NCBI GenBank assembly: GCA_027067235.1 | Contig: JALXFQ010000468.1 | Coordinates: forward strand, 1-9,668 | Source of the DNA: Gammaproteobacteria bacterium | Lineage (GTDB): Bacteria > Pseudomonadota > Gammaproteobacteria > QOAV01 | Length of the DNA stretch: 9,668 nucleotides | Direction of reading: 5' to 3' | In this document: positions 1 through 6,510 of the stretch, one piece after another | How positions within the stretch are numbered: the stretch's first letter is position 1 | Layout: every line of letters begins with the position of its first letter | Translations under genes and position numbers: made by a program | Notes under the pieces: generated by a model | The model's database searches: none | What the model was told of the DNA's origin: nothing | Seen by the model: the letters and a program-made list of their open reading frames with translations, nothing else

Positions 1-65
1 GATCCATGGCTTGATCCTTGTCTTCAGGTTGGTGGTTACGGTGCTTCACGCTGATTGCTGTATTT

Positions 66-192
66 TACCGGATGGGACGGGGTTTTTCAGAGGTTCCTTA
101 ACAATTTCATGCGCATGGACAGAAAAAAGCGCCGTTCCTCGTTCCTCTCTCTGTTTCTTAAGAGCCTCTGAAAAACCCCTCCCAATCCGGTA
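66..192. repeat. imperfect inverted repeat, insertion-sequence-end-like
   Basis: Positions 66-101 and the reverse complement of 158-192 match almost throughout. Both begin TACCGGAT, share the exact 15-base core GGGGTTTTTCAGAGG (79-93, complement at 165-179) and end in TTAA. The differences are two single-base indels and a few changes near the inner ends. The arms enclose about 56 bases with no gene. The arm sequence resembles the terminal repeats of some IS5-type elements as I remember them. The pair could therefore be a miniature inverted-repeat element or the fused ends of a deleted insertion sequence. The family assignment is a guess; the inverted repeat itself is directly visible. Confidence 0.6.
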
Positions 193-193
193 A

Positions 194-214
194 GGGAATC
201 TCTGAACAACCCTA
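194..214 (-). repeat. third copy of the inverted-repeat core
   Basis: Read on the - strand this is TAGGGTTGTTCAGAGATTCCC. It matches the left-arm segment GGGTTTTTCAGAGGTTCC at 16 of 18 positions. It has the same orientation as the right arm and lies directly next to it, so two ends sit in tandem. This suggests nested or successive insertions of related elements. No transposase reading frame accompanies it. Confidence 0.4.
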
Positions 215-461
215 CCACCCACTGATTCCCGGCCCGAAATCCGGGTTTTGAAGCGCTCAGGGCGTTATTTTCCCCATTTCGTTCATTTTTTCCGCGGTTT
301 CCGCCTTTTTGGGCGCAACTCTCCCCCGGTCGTGCCGGCTTGCGCCGGAATTGATAAAGATTCGCCATGGCAAACAGGGTGTATAGCTGCTGGGCGTTCG
401 AGGGTATACGCTTCTTTTATTCGGGTTTTTCTACTGGCTCGTTGTGCGTAAAAAAACATGA

Positions 462-490
462 TTGCACGGTATCCGTGAATGCGTTAATCT
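462..490 (+). promoter_or_regulatory. higBA promoter with candidate autoregulatory operator
   Basis: TTGCAC (462-467) and TAATCT (485-490) are separated by 17 bases, a good sigma70 arrangement. A perfect palindrome CACGG-TAT-CCGTG (465-477) overlaps the -35 box and the start of the spacer. Binding there would block RNA polymerase, as expected for autorepression by HigA or the HigBA complex. Seven bases after the -10 comes position 497, the A of the higB start codon, so the transcript may be leaderless. Confidence 0.55.
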
Positions 491-496
491 GGATGC

Positions 497-787
497 ATGA
501 TAGTTTCTTTTGGAAGTCGAGCAACGTCTGATTTTTTTAACGGTGTTTCGAGTAGCAAAGCGAGGCGAATACCGAATCAAATCAAAGAGGTAGCACTGTA
601 CAAGTTGGATGTTCTCAATGCGGCACGGTCTCTGGATGATTTGAAATCTCCTCCCGGGAACCGGTTGGAACTGTTGAGAGGGGATTTTGCAGGTTTCCAT
701 AGCATTCGTATCAACAATCAATGGCGTATTGTGTTCAGGTGGCAAGATTCGAGCGCCCACGATGTACAAATTATTGATTACCACTGA
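497..787 (+). CDS. higB: HigB-type toxin of a type II toxin-antitoxin system (RelE/ParE superfamily)
   Basis: This 96-residue protein matches the HigB/RelE mRNA-interferase fold, whose members cut translated mRNA on the ribosome in the cytoplasm. The family pattern is clear in the C-terminal half: LELLRGD (58-64), an F-x-S-I-R strand (67-71), N74-x-x-W76-R77 followed by the VFRW strand (79-82), and a terminal DYH (94-96) that is typical of HigB. The length is normal for the family. The start at 497 has almost no Shine-Dalgarno sequence, which fits the predicted leaderless transcript. The toxin gene precedes the antitoxin gene, the usual higBA order, with a 22-base gap. No truncation is visible, so the toxin is probably functional, although activity is inferred. 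Confidence 0.9.
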   Translation: MIVSFGSRATSDFFNGVSSSKARRIPNQIKEVALYKLDVLNAARSLDDLKSPPGNRLELLRGDFAGFHSIRINNQWRIVFRWQDSSAHDVQIIDYH

Positions 788-809
788 AATTAAGCTGCGG
801 AGATAGAGA

Positions 810-1100
810 ATGATTCCTACTAACAGAATAGCAACCCATCCAGGGGTTATTTTACTTAAAGAGTATATCGAGCCACTCGGTTTGACCCAAAAAGCGTTGG
901 CAGCGCATATTGGTATTCCGGTTCAAAGGGTTAATGAGATAATCAGGGGGAAAAGGGGAGTTTCTCCTGATACCGCCTGGTTGCTTTCAGAGGCGTTTAA
1001 TACGTCGCCCGAGTTCTGGCTCAATCTCCAGGCAACTCATGATCTATCGCTCCACAAACCCAAGCAGCATGTCCAACCATTGGTGACAGCAAGCGCATAA
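810..1100 (+). CDS. higA: HigA-type antitoxin, XRE/Cro-like helix-turn-helix
   Basis: This 96-residue protein is a HigA-family antitoxin. It would bind and neutralise HigB and repress the shared promoter. The opening NRIATHPGVILLKEYIEPLGLTQ is characteristic of the family. The helix-turn-helix covers roughly residues 25-46 (LTQKALAAHIGIPVQRVNEI), followed by RGKRGVSPDTAWLLSEAFNTSPEFWLNLQ, also family-typical. A good ribosome binding site, GGAG (799-802), lies 7 bases before the ATG, in contrast to higB, so the antitoxin may be translated more strongly. The likely operator is the palindrome at 465-477. No terminator is evident after the stop codon. The pair sits in the AT-rich section next to repeat debris, which suggests horizontal acquisition. 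Confidence 0.92.
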   Translation: MIPTNRIATHPGVILLKEYIEPLGLTQKALAAHIGIPVQRVNEIIRGKRGVSPDTAWLLSEAFNTSPEFWLNLQATHDLSLHKPKQHVQPLVTASA

Positions 1101-1401
1101 CAGCGCAGTTTGCGGAGCTGGCGATGTACCACCTCGACCGCGTTCGCCATTGGGTTGAAAATCCGCGGGTATTCTTGCGAAGCAAAGCGGCGTCGGTTCG
1201 TTAGCGCAAAGCAGGGCGCAAATCGACCAGACCATGGCCGGCGATGGCGTACACGGCTTGGGTGCAAAGCATGATAAAGTTCGAGCAGGATGCCTGGTGT
1301 ATCGCTCAATGGATTTCGCCCGGCTTGACATTTATCACTCACCCGAGGGCTGGATGGACGTACACTGTTGCCAGTCTGGAATAACATTCAAGGAGTCTTG
1401 C
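1101..1401. other. intergenic region without a convincing gene
   Basis: Between higA and the DUF465 gene I see no intact gene. One + frame reads protein-like from about 1103 to a TAG at 1202-1204, then stays open beyond it in the same frame. It lacks its own start with a ribosome binding site and I recognise no family, so it could be a decayed gene or chance. The only well-supported element is the Fnr/Anr-like promoter at the right end (1325-1366). Confidence 0.45.
1325..1366 (+). promoter_or_regulatory. Fnr/Anr-like class II promoter for the DUF465-ppsA unit
   Basis: TTGACATTTATCAC (1325-1338) matches the Fnr/Anr consensus TTGATnnnnATCAA at 8 of 10 defined positions. A -10 hexamer TACACT lies at 1361-1366, with no usable -35 hexamer at 17-base spacing from it. 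If transcription starts 7 bases after the -10, at 1373, the box centre (1331.5) falls exactly at -41.5. That is the class II activator position. Note that TTGACA at 1325-1330 also resembles a -35 box, but it has no -10 at proper spacing. The geometry is visible; activation by an Fnr homologue is inference. Confidence 0.5.
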
Positions 1402-1638
1402 ATGCTTGGAGAGAAACACGATCTGATTCATGAATTTCCGGAGCACCGGGAGCGGATCCACGAACTCAAGGTACATAATCATCATTTTTCGCGCTTGTTC
1501 GATGAATATCACGAGCTGGAACATCGCATACGCCGCATCGAGAACGATGTGGAGCCGACCACCGATGAGTATCTGGAAACCCTGAAGAAAAAACGCTTGC
1601 TGCTGAAGGATCAGTTGTACGGAATGCTGAGTGTATAA
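1402..1638 (+). CDS. DUF465 (YdcH-like) small coiled-coil protein
   Basis: This is a 78-residue charged protein of the DUF465/YdcH family, small cytoplasmic helical-hairpin proteins of unknown biochemical role. The family features are visible: HDLIHEFPEHRERIHEL near the N-terminus (6-22), HHFSRLFDEYHELEHRIRRIE in the middle (27-47), and a C-terminal helix LKKKRLLLKDQLYGML. The reading frame is open further upstream to 1234. I chose 1402 because AAGGAG (1390-1395) lies 6 bases before it, the family alignment begins there, and the upstream part overlaps the predicted promoter and has no family character. It precedes ppsA by 67 bases with no clear terminator between them, so co-transcription is likely. 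Confidence 0.85.
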   Translation: MLGEKHDLIHEFPEHRERIHELKVHNHHFSRLFDEYHELEHRIRRIENDVEPTTDEYLETLKKKRLLLKDQLYGMLSV

Positions 1639-1705
1639 AAAAGCTGGCGGCCTGACCAGATAAGCATAATAACCGCCGCGTTCCACCACCTGTAGGAGAA
1701 CTCCC

Positions 1706-4111
1706 ATGGCTGACTATGCCTATATCCGCTTTTTTGAATCGCTGACCATCGAAGACATTCCTCTGGTAGGCGGCAAAAATGCGTCGCTGGGCGAAATGTA
1801 TCGCGAGCTGACGCCGCAGGGCATCAAGGTGCCGAACGGCTTTGCTGTTACCGCGCAGGCCTATCGCTACACGCTGGATCAGGCCGGGGCCTGGGACAGG
1901 CTGCATGAAGCGCTGGACGACCTGGACCCCGACGATGTGCAGGATCTGGCACGGCGGGCGGCGAAAGCGCGGGATATCGTTTATTCCGCGCCGCTGCCGG
2001 ATGACCTGCGCGCTGAAATGCTGGCGGCTTATCGACAGTTGCTGGACGAATACGGCGAGGAAATGAGCGTTGCCATCCGCAGTTCGGCCACGGCGGAAGA
2101 CCTGCCCACCGCCAGTTTCGCCGGCCAGCAGGATACCTATCTAAATATCAGCGGCGAGGCCGAGTATCTCGACGCCTGCAAGCGCTGTTTCGCCAGTCTG
2201 TTTACCGACCGCGCCATCCATTACCGTATCGACCAGGGTTTTGATCATTTCAGGATCGGCCTGTCTGTGGGCGTGATGAAAATGGTGCGTTCGGACTTGG
2301 CTTCGTCCGGCGTCATGTTTTCCATCGACACCGAAACCGGTTTCCGCGATGTGGTGTTCATAACCGGCGCCTACGGTCTGGGTGAAAACGTGGTGCAGGG
2401 CGCGGTGGACCCGGACGAGTTCTATGTGCACAAGCCCACCTACGAGAAAGGCTATCGCGCCGTGCTGCGGCGCAATCTGGGCGAGAAGAAGATCAAGATG
2501 ATTTACCGCCACGGCCGCACCCGCGAGCCGGTGCGCAATGTGCCGACGCCAAAGGCGGATCGCCAGCGCTACTGCATTTCCGACGAGGATGTGCTGAAGC
2601 TGGCGGACTACGCCATCAAGGTGGAAAAGCACTACAGCGCGCAGGCCGGTTATGACAAGCCCATGGACATGGAATGGGCCAAGGACGGGCTGGATGGCGA
2701 GTTGTACATGGTGCAGGCGCGCCCGGAAACCGTGGCGTCGCAGAAAGTCGGCGCGGTGCTGGAGGAATTTCGCATTACTGGCAAGACGCCAAAGCCGCTG
2801 GTGACCGGCCGCGCGGTGGGTGGTCGCGCCGCCAGCGGCGAAGCCCGCGTGATTACCGAGCTGTCCGGGCTGCACAGGTTCAAGGCCGGAGAAGTACTGG
2901 TATCCGATACCACCACCCCGGACTGGGAGCCGGTAATGAAGATTGCCGCCGCCATCGTCACCAACCGCGGCGGCCGCACCTGCCACGCGGCGATCATCGC
3001 GCGCGAGCTGGGCATTCCGGCGGTGGTGGGTTGTGGCAACGCCACGGAAAAGGTGCGGGATGAGGCCACGGTGACGGTTTCCTGTGCCGAGGGTGATGTG
3101 GGGCGCGTGTATCCCGGCGAAGTGCCGTTTGAAGTGATCCGCACCGACCTCGGCGAAGTGGAGATGCCGAAAACGCAAATCATGCTGAACCTCGGCAACC
3201 CGGAAATTGCCTTCAAAACCAGCTTCCTGCCCAATAACGGCGTGGGTCTGGCGCGCATGGAATTCATCATCAACGAATACATCAAGGCGCACCCCATGGC
3301 CTTGCTGCACCCGGACAGGGTGAAGAAGAAAGCGCGCAGGCAGATCGAAAAGCTCACGCGCGGCTATGCCAGCAACGAGGAATTTTTCATTCAGCGTCTG
3401 GCCGAGGGCGTTGGCACTATCGCGGCGGCGTTCTACCCGAAGCCGGTGGTGGTGCGGCTGTCCGACTTCAAAACCAACGAGTACGCCACCATGCTGGGTG
3501 GTCGCGAGTTCGAGCCGGAAGAATCCAACCCCATGATCGGGTTTCGCGGCGCGGCGCGTTATACGCACCCGGATTTCGAGGAAGCCTTTGCCATGGAATG
3601 CGCCGCCATGAAGCGAGTGCGTGACGACATGGGCATGACCAATGTCAAACTCATGGTGCCGTTCTGCCGCCGTGTGGAGGAAGGCAGGAAAGTGCTCGAG
3701 ACCATGGCCAGATACGGCCTCGAGCGCGGCAGGAATGAGCTGCAGGTGTACGTGATGTGCGAAATCCCCAACAATGTTATCCAGATCGACGCCTTCGCCA
3801 GACTGTTCGACGGCTTTTCCATCGGCTCCAACGACCTTACCCAGCTCACCCTCGGCGTCGATCGCGATTCAGAGATCGTCGCCTTTGATTACGACGAGCG
3901 CGATGATGGTGTGAAAGAAATGATTCGCCTCGCGGTAGAAGGCTGCAAGCGCAACGGCGTGCATTCCGGGCTGTGCGGGCAGGCGCCTTCGGATTATCCG
4001 GAAATGGCTGAATTTCTGGTGCAGACCGGCATTGATTCCATGAGCCTGAACCCGGACACAGTGATCAAGACCCTTCCGGTGGTGCTGGCGGTGGAGAACA
4101 AAAAGCGCTGA
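1706..4111 (+). CDS. ppsA: phosphoenolpyruvate synthase (pyruvate, water dikinase)
   Basis: Cytoplasmic enzyme converting pyruvate + ATP + H2O to PEP + AMP + Pi, feeding gluconeogenesis. The 801 residues match the usual family length. Domain order: N-terminal ATP/pyruvate-binding domain (about 17-345; GGKNASLGEM at 22-31, VAIRSSATAEDLPTASFAGQ from 122, LYMVQARPET at its end); phosphohistidine swivel domain (about 385-470; GGRTCHAAIIARELGIPAVVGC, catalytic His427); and the PEP-utilising TIM barrel (about 490-795; E686 in MCEIPNN, SNDLTQ at 708-713, catalytic Cys757 in HSGLCGQ). All key residues are present. AGGAGA (1694-1699) lies 6 bases before the ATG. It probably shares the Fnr-like promoter with the DUF465 gene. 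No PpsR kinase/phosphorylase gene lies in the window. A 124-base gap with a weak hairpin (4199-4213, no T-tract) follows. Confidence 0.97.
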   Translation: MADYAYIRFFESLTIEDIPLVGGKNASLGEMYRELTPQGIKVPNGFAVTAQAYRYTLDQAGAWDRLHEALDDLDPDDVQDLARRAAKARDIVYSAPLPDDLRAEMLAAYRQLLDEYGEEMSVAIRSSATAEDLPTASFAGQQDTYLNISGEAEYLDACKRCFASLFTDRAIHYRIDQGFDHFRIGLSVGVMKMVRSDLASSGVMFSIDTETGFRDVVFITGAYGLGENVVQGAVDPDEFYVHKPTYEKGYRAVLRRNLGEKKIKMIYRHGRTREPVRNVPTPKADRQRYCISDEDVLKLADYAIKVEKHYSAQAGYDKPMDMEWAKDGLDGELYMVQARPETVASQKVGAVLEEFRITGKTPKPLVTGRAVGGRAASGEARVITELSGLHRFKAGEVLVSDTTTPDWEPVMKIAAAIVTNRGGRTCHAAIIARELGIPAVVGCGNATEKVRDEATVTVSCAEGDVGRVYPGEVPFEVIRTDLGEVEMPKTQIMLNLGNPEIAFKTSFLPNNGVGLARMEFIINEYIKAHPMALLHPDRVKKKARRQIEKLTRGYASNEEFFIQRLAEGVGTIAAAFYPKPVVVRLSDFKTNEYATMLGGREFEPEESNPMIGFRGAARYTHPDFEEAFAMECAAMKRVRDDMGMTNVKLMVPFCRRVEEGRKVLETMARYGLERGRNELQVYVMCEIPNNVIQIDAFARLFDGFSIGSNDLTQLTLGVDRDSEIVAFDYDERDDGVKEMIRLAVEGCKRNGVHSGLCGQAPSDYPEMAEFLVQTGIDSMSLNPDTVIKTLPVVLAVENKKR

Positions 4112-4235
4112 CCGAAACCGTGTATTGCGCCGATGCGGGTTGCCATGAGTTGCCTGTGTATCAATCCCCGCAGCCGCTACCGCTACCGTGGATGCTCCCC
4201 GGCGCCATGCCGGTAACGGACCAGGCCAGACGCCG

Positions 4236-5279
4236 ATGGACCTGATCAACGTCCTGCTGGTCATTGTCGTCATTACCGTGGCGATCTTTGATTTCACCAA
4301 CGGATTCCACGATGCCGCCGACATGGTGGCGACCGCCATCGCTTCCCGCGCCATGAAGCCGTCGGCGGCCATCGGCGTCGTCAGTCTGTTTACCCTGCTC
4401 GGTCCTTTCCTCGCGGGTCTGGCAGTGGCCGATACTGTCGGCAGTTTCGTGGATATCAAACAGGCCTCGGCTATCGTCGGCGAGCTGGTCGTCATTGCCG
4501 CGCTGGTGGCCGCGGTGAGCTATAACCTGGTGACATGGAAGCTGGGTTTTCCCTCGTCTTCGTCCAATTCGCTGGCGGGCGGACTGGTGGGCGCGGGGCT
4601 TTACGCCGTCGGTTCCGGGCACATCAACTGGGGCTTCGAGGCGCTGCACGACGGCCGTCTCGAAGGCGTCGCCAAAGTGGTCGCGGGGCTGTTCGCCTCG
4701 CCGTTTCTCGGCCTGCTCATTGGCTTCCTGTTGATGAAAGTGCTGTTTACCGTGTCAAAACATCTCACCGCGCGTTCCCGCGGCCTGTTTGTCGCGACGC
4801 AATATTTCAGCGTCGCCTGGCTGGGTTTTTCCCATGGCGCCAATGACGCGCAAAAAGGCATGGCCATTATCGGCATGATGCTGCTGGCCAGCGGCCACAC
4901 GACGACGCTGACCATCCCCGACTGGGCCATTTTGCTGTGCGCCACGTCGATTACGCTGGGCACCGTGTTTGGTGGCTGGAGCATCATCAAGACCCTGGGC
5001 TTCGGCCTGATCCGGGTACGCCTGATTCATTCCGTGGCCGATCAGCTCGGTTCGTCTCTGGTCAACACGGTGGCGACCGCCATCGGCGCGCCCACTTCCA
5101 CTTCGCAGGTGGTCACGGCAACCCTGCTGGGCGTGGGGGCGGCGGAAAAACCGCGCCATGTGCGCTGGCGCACTGCAGCCGGTATTGTTGGCGGCTGGAT
5201 GTTGAATGTGCCCACTTCCATCGCGCTGGGCTGGCTTTACTGTGCCATACTGGTGAAATTATTCGGAGCAACATCATGA
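4236..5279 (+). CDS. PiT-family inorganic phosphate transporter
   Basis: A 347-residue inner-membrane protein of the PiT family, low-affinity phosphate (metal-phosphate) symporters driven by a cation gradient. It is mostly hydrophobic, with roughly nine or ten membrane segments. Both duplicated signature regions are present: NGFHDAADMVAT (22-33) and GFSHGANDAQKGM (197-209). A PSSSSNS loop occurs near 107, and the C-terminal STSQVVTATLLGVG is also family-like. The length suits the shorter bacterial group paired with DUF47 proteins. The first signature has Asp29 where Asn is usual (HDAAN). A GTG at 4188 would add 16 polar, proline-rich residues; I prefer ATG 4236, although its ribosome binding site is weak. 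The stop codon overlaps the next start (ATGA), so the two are translationally coupled. No Pho box was found. Confidence 0.93.
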   Translation: MDLINVLLVIVVITVAIFDFTNGFHDAADMVATAIASRAMKPSAAIGVVSLFTLLGPFLAGLAVADTVGSFVDIKQASAIVGELVVIAALVAAVSYNLVTWKLGFPSSSSNSLAGGLVGAGLYAVGSGHINWGFEALHDGRLEGVAKVVAGLFASPFLGLLIGFLLMKVLFTVSKHLTARSRGLFVATQYFSVAWLGFSHGANDAQKGMAIIGMMLLASGHTTTLTIPDWAILLCATSITLGTVFGGWSIIKTLGFGLIRVRLIHSVADQLGSSLVNTVATAIGAPTSTSQVVTATLLGVGAAEKPRHVRWRTAAGIVGGWMLNVPTSIALGWLYCAILVKLFGATS

Positions 5280-5899
5280 TGGGATTCATCAAGAAATACC
5301 TCCTGCCGGAGGAAGTCGATTTTGACCGCGCCCTGCAAAAGCAGCTCGCCGTGGGTCGGGAAATGACCCTGGATCTGTACGCGGTGTGCGTGGAAGGCGA
5401 CACTGAACTGCTCGAAGACATCAAGAGCAAGGGCACAACCGCGCGCCAGATAAAAAGCGAGAACCTGAAAAAACTGCTGAATGTGCTGATTACCCAGTAT
5501 GACCGCGAATCCATCTATCGCATGATCATCCATCTGGACTGGATCGCCCTCAGCCTCAAGCATCTGGCCACCGAAGTGCAGGTGTACCACGCCAGCGGCC
5601 TCGACCAGTACCGCGACGTGCTGGATGTGCTGGTCGCCATGCCGGACTTGCTGCAGGAATGCCTGGTGCTGCTGCCGCGCAGGGAAGTCAACAACATTGG
5701 CCATTTGCTCGATCGCATTCATGATGCCTATGACGATGTGGTGGAAATGTGTGCCCACCACGGCGCGCAAAAACTGAATCAGGGCGACATCAAGGCCTAT
5801 CTGGTGCACCAGCAGGCGCTGATTCAGATCAAGGATCTGGCGCGGCGTATTCACATGGCCGCCAATTCGCTGGAGGACATGGCGCTGAAAATCATGTGA
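5276..5899 (+). CDS. DUF47 family protein (TIGR00153, PhoU-like), partner of the PiT transporter
   Basis: A 207-residue soluble, helix-rich protein of the DUF47 family, distantly related to PhoU. These proteins are commonly encoded beside PiT transporters and are thought to modulate them; the mechanism is not settled. Family features include LLPEEVDFDRALQKQLAVG at the N-terminus, the LLEDIKSKGTTARQIKSENLKKLLNVLITQYDRESIYRMIIHLDWIA-like core (first half) and an acidic HDAYDDVVEM segment near residue 150. The start at 5276 is supported by GGAG (5265-5268) 7 bases upstream, and it gives an ATGA overlap with the transporter stop. A second ATG follows immediately at 5279. After the stop a short GC hairpin (GGGCG/CGCCC, 5912-5927) lacks a T-tract, so transcription may continue into the next gene. 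Confidence 0.92.
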   Translation: MMGFIKKYLLPEEVDFDRALQKQLAVGREMTLDLYAVCVEGDTELLEDIKSKGTTARQIKSENLKKLLNVLITQYDRESIYRMIIHLDWIALSLKHLATEVQVYHASGLDQYRDVLDVLVAMPDLLQECLVLLPRREVNNIGHLLDRIHDAYDDVVEMCAHHGAQKLNQGDIKAYLVHQQALIQIKDLARRIHMAANSLEDMALKIM

Positions 5900-5964
5900 G
5901 GCGTCTTGCCAGGGCGCGTTGCCGCCCCGATGTAACAGGCAATAATCACTCGTGGAGCAAAGCC

Positions 5965-6510
5965 ATGAAGAAAAAACAGTATGATGACCCTCTGGATGTT
6001 TTCGGTGACGCCTACGAGCTGATGCTGGAGCGGGTTCTGGCCGGGCTGGAAGAAGCGAAACAGGCTGCGCACGAGGCCAGAGAAAAGGCCGAGCCGCTGA
6101 TCCAGCGCATGATCGACGCGGCGAAGCAAAAAGCCGTTGAACTGGGCGAGCTGGAGAAGGAAGAAGCCGACCGGCTGGGCGAAATCCTCAAGCGCGACCT
6201 GACCGACGCCGCTGCCTGGATGGACAAAACCGGCGGCGAGCTGAAAGACTGGGTCGGCTTTGAAAGCGGCCTGATCAAAATGGAGCTGATGGAACTGTTC
6301 CAGGCGGCGGCCGATAAAGAAGTGGTTGACCTTACCCGACTGCAAATCGAGCTGGAGCAGGCCAGAGTACATACCGGACAGATAGTCGAACCGGGCGTGC
6401 TGGTGTGCAATCAATGCGGCGAAAAACTGCATTTCAACAAACCTGGCCGCGTACCGCCCTGCCCGAAATGTGGCGGCACCGAATTTCATGTGGAGGTGGA
6501 GGCGTCATGA
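5965..6510 (+). CDS. zinc ribbon-containing protein, DUF1451/YbeL-like
   Basis: A 181-residue protein with two parts. The first ~135 residues are strongly charged and helical, probably coiled coil (EEAKQAAHEAREKAEPL, ELGELEKEEADRLGEIL). The C-terminus carries a zinc ribbon with two CxxC pairs: C148/C151 (CNQCGEKL) and C166/C169 (CPKCGG). This layout is that of the DUF1451 family, which includes Escherichia coli YbeL; the function is unknown and a cytoplasmic location is expected. The helical part could serve assembly and the ribbon metal or nucleic-acid contact, but that is inference. GGAG (5954-5957) lies 7 bases before the ATG. The stop overlaps the next start (ATGA), so the two products are probably made together. 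Confidence 0.85.
   Translation: MKKKQYDDPLDVFGDAYELMLERVLAGLEEAKQAAHEAREKAEPLIQRMIDAAKQKAVELGELEKEEADRLGEILKRDLTDAAAWMDKTGGELKDWVGFESGLIKMELMELFQAAADKEVVDLTRLQIELEQARVHTGQIVEPGVLVCNQCGEKLHFNKPGRVPPCPKCGGTEFHVEVEAS

Larger units (their letters stand above)
1..461. other. gene-free left edge with repeat debris
   Basis: No convincing protein-coding gene is visible between the window start and the higBA promoter. Open frames exist on both strands, but they run through the inverted repeats, lack good ribosome binding sites and resemble no family I recognise. The stretch contains an inverted repeat (66-101 with 158-192), a third related copy (194-214), and a short hairpin, CCGGC-TTGC-GCCGG, at 335-348. 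The hairpin resembles the small dispersed palindromes of the form CCGGCnnnnGCCGG found in many proteobacterial genomes. The composition is more AT-rich than the ppsA region. Confidence 0.6.

Noticed and set aside
233..249. CCCG-AAATC-CGGG hairpin followed by TTTT
   Set aside because: The stem is only four base pairs and no gene ends upstream, so a terminator call is not supported.
1093..1207. Possible integron attC site after higA (GCGCATAAC ... GTTAGCGC)
   Set aside because: Toxin-antitoxin genes often sit in cassettes, but the right end does not match GTTRRRY, and the inner arms do not pair when the two sides are compared.
1234..1401. N-terminal extension of the DUF465 protein to 1234
   Set aside because: The extension overlaps the predicted promoter and lacks family similarity; ATG 1402 has a well-placed AAGGAG.
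2141..3568. 475-codon open frame on the - strand inside ppsA
   Set aside because: It is antisense to a fully conserved enzyme gene, its product is a His/Arg/Val-rich sequence of no recognisable family, and it has no ribosome binding site. It is a by-product of GC-rich codon bias.
4149..4174. TTGCC...ATCAA resembling an Fnr box before the PiT gene
   Set aside because: The gap between half-sites is five bases instead of four and the left half is poor.
4188..4235. Upstream GTG start for the PiT transporter
   Set aside because: It adds 16 polar and proline-containing residues not seen in family N-termini; ATG 4236 gives the usual short lead into the first membrane segment.
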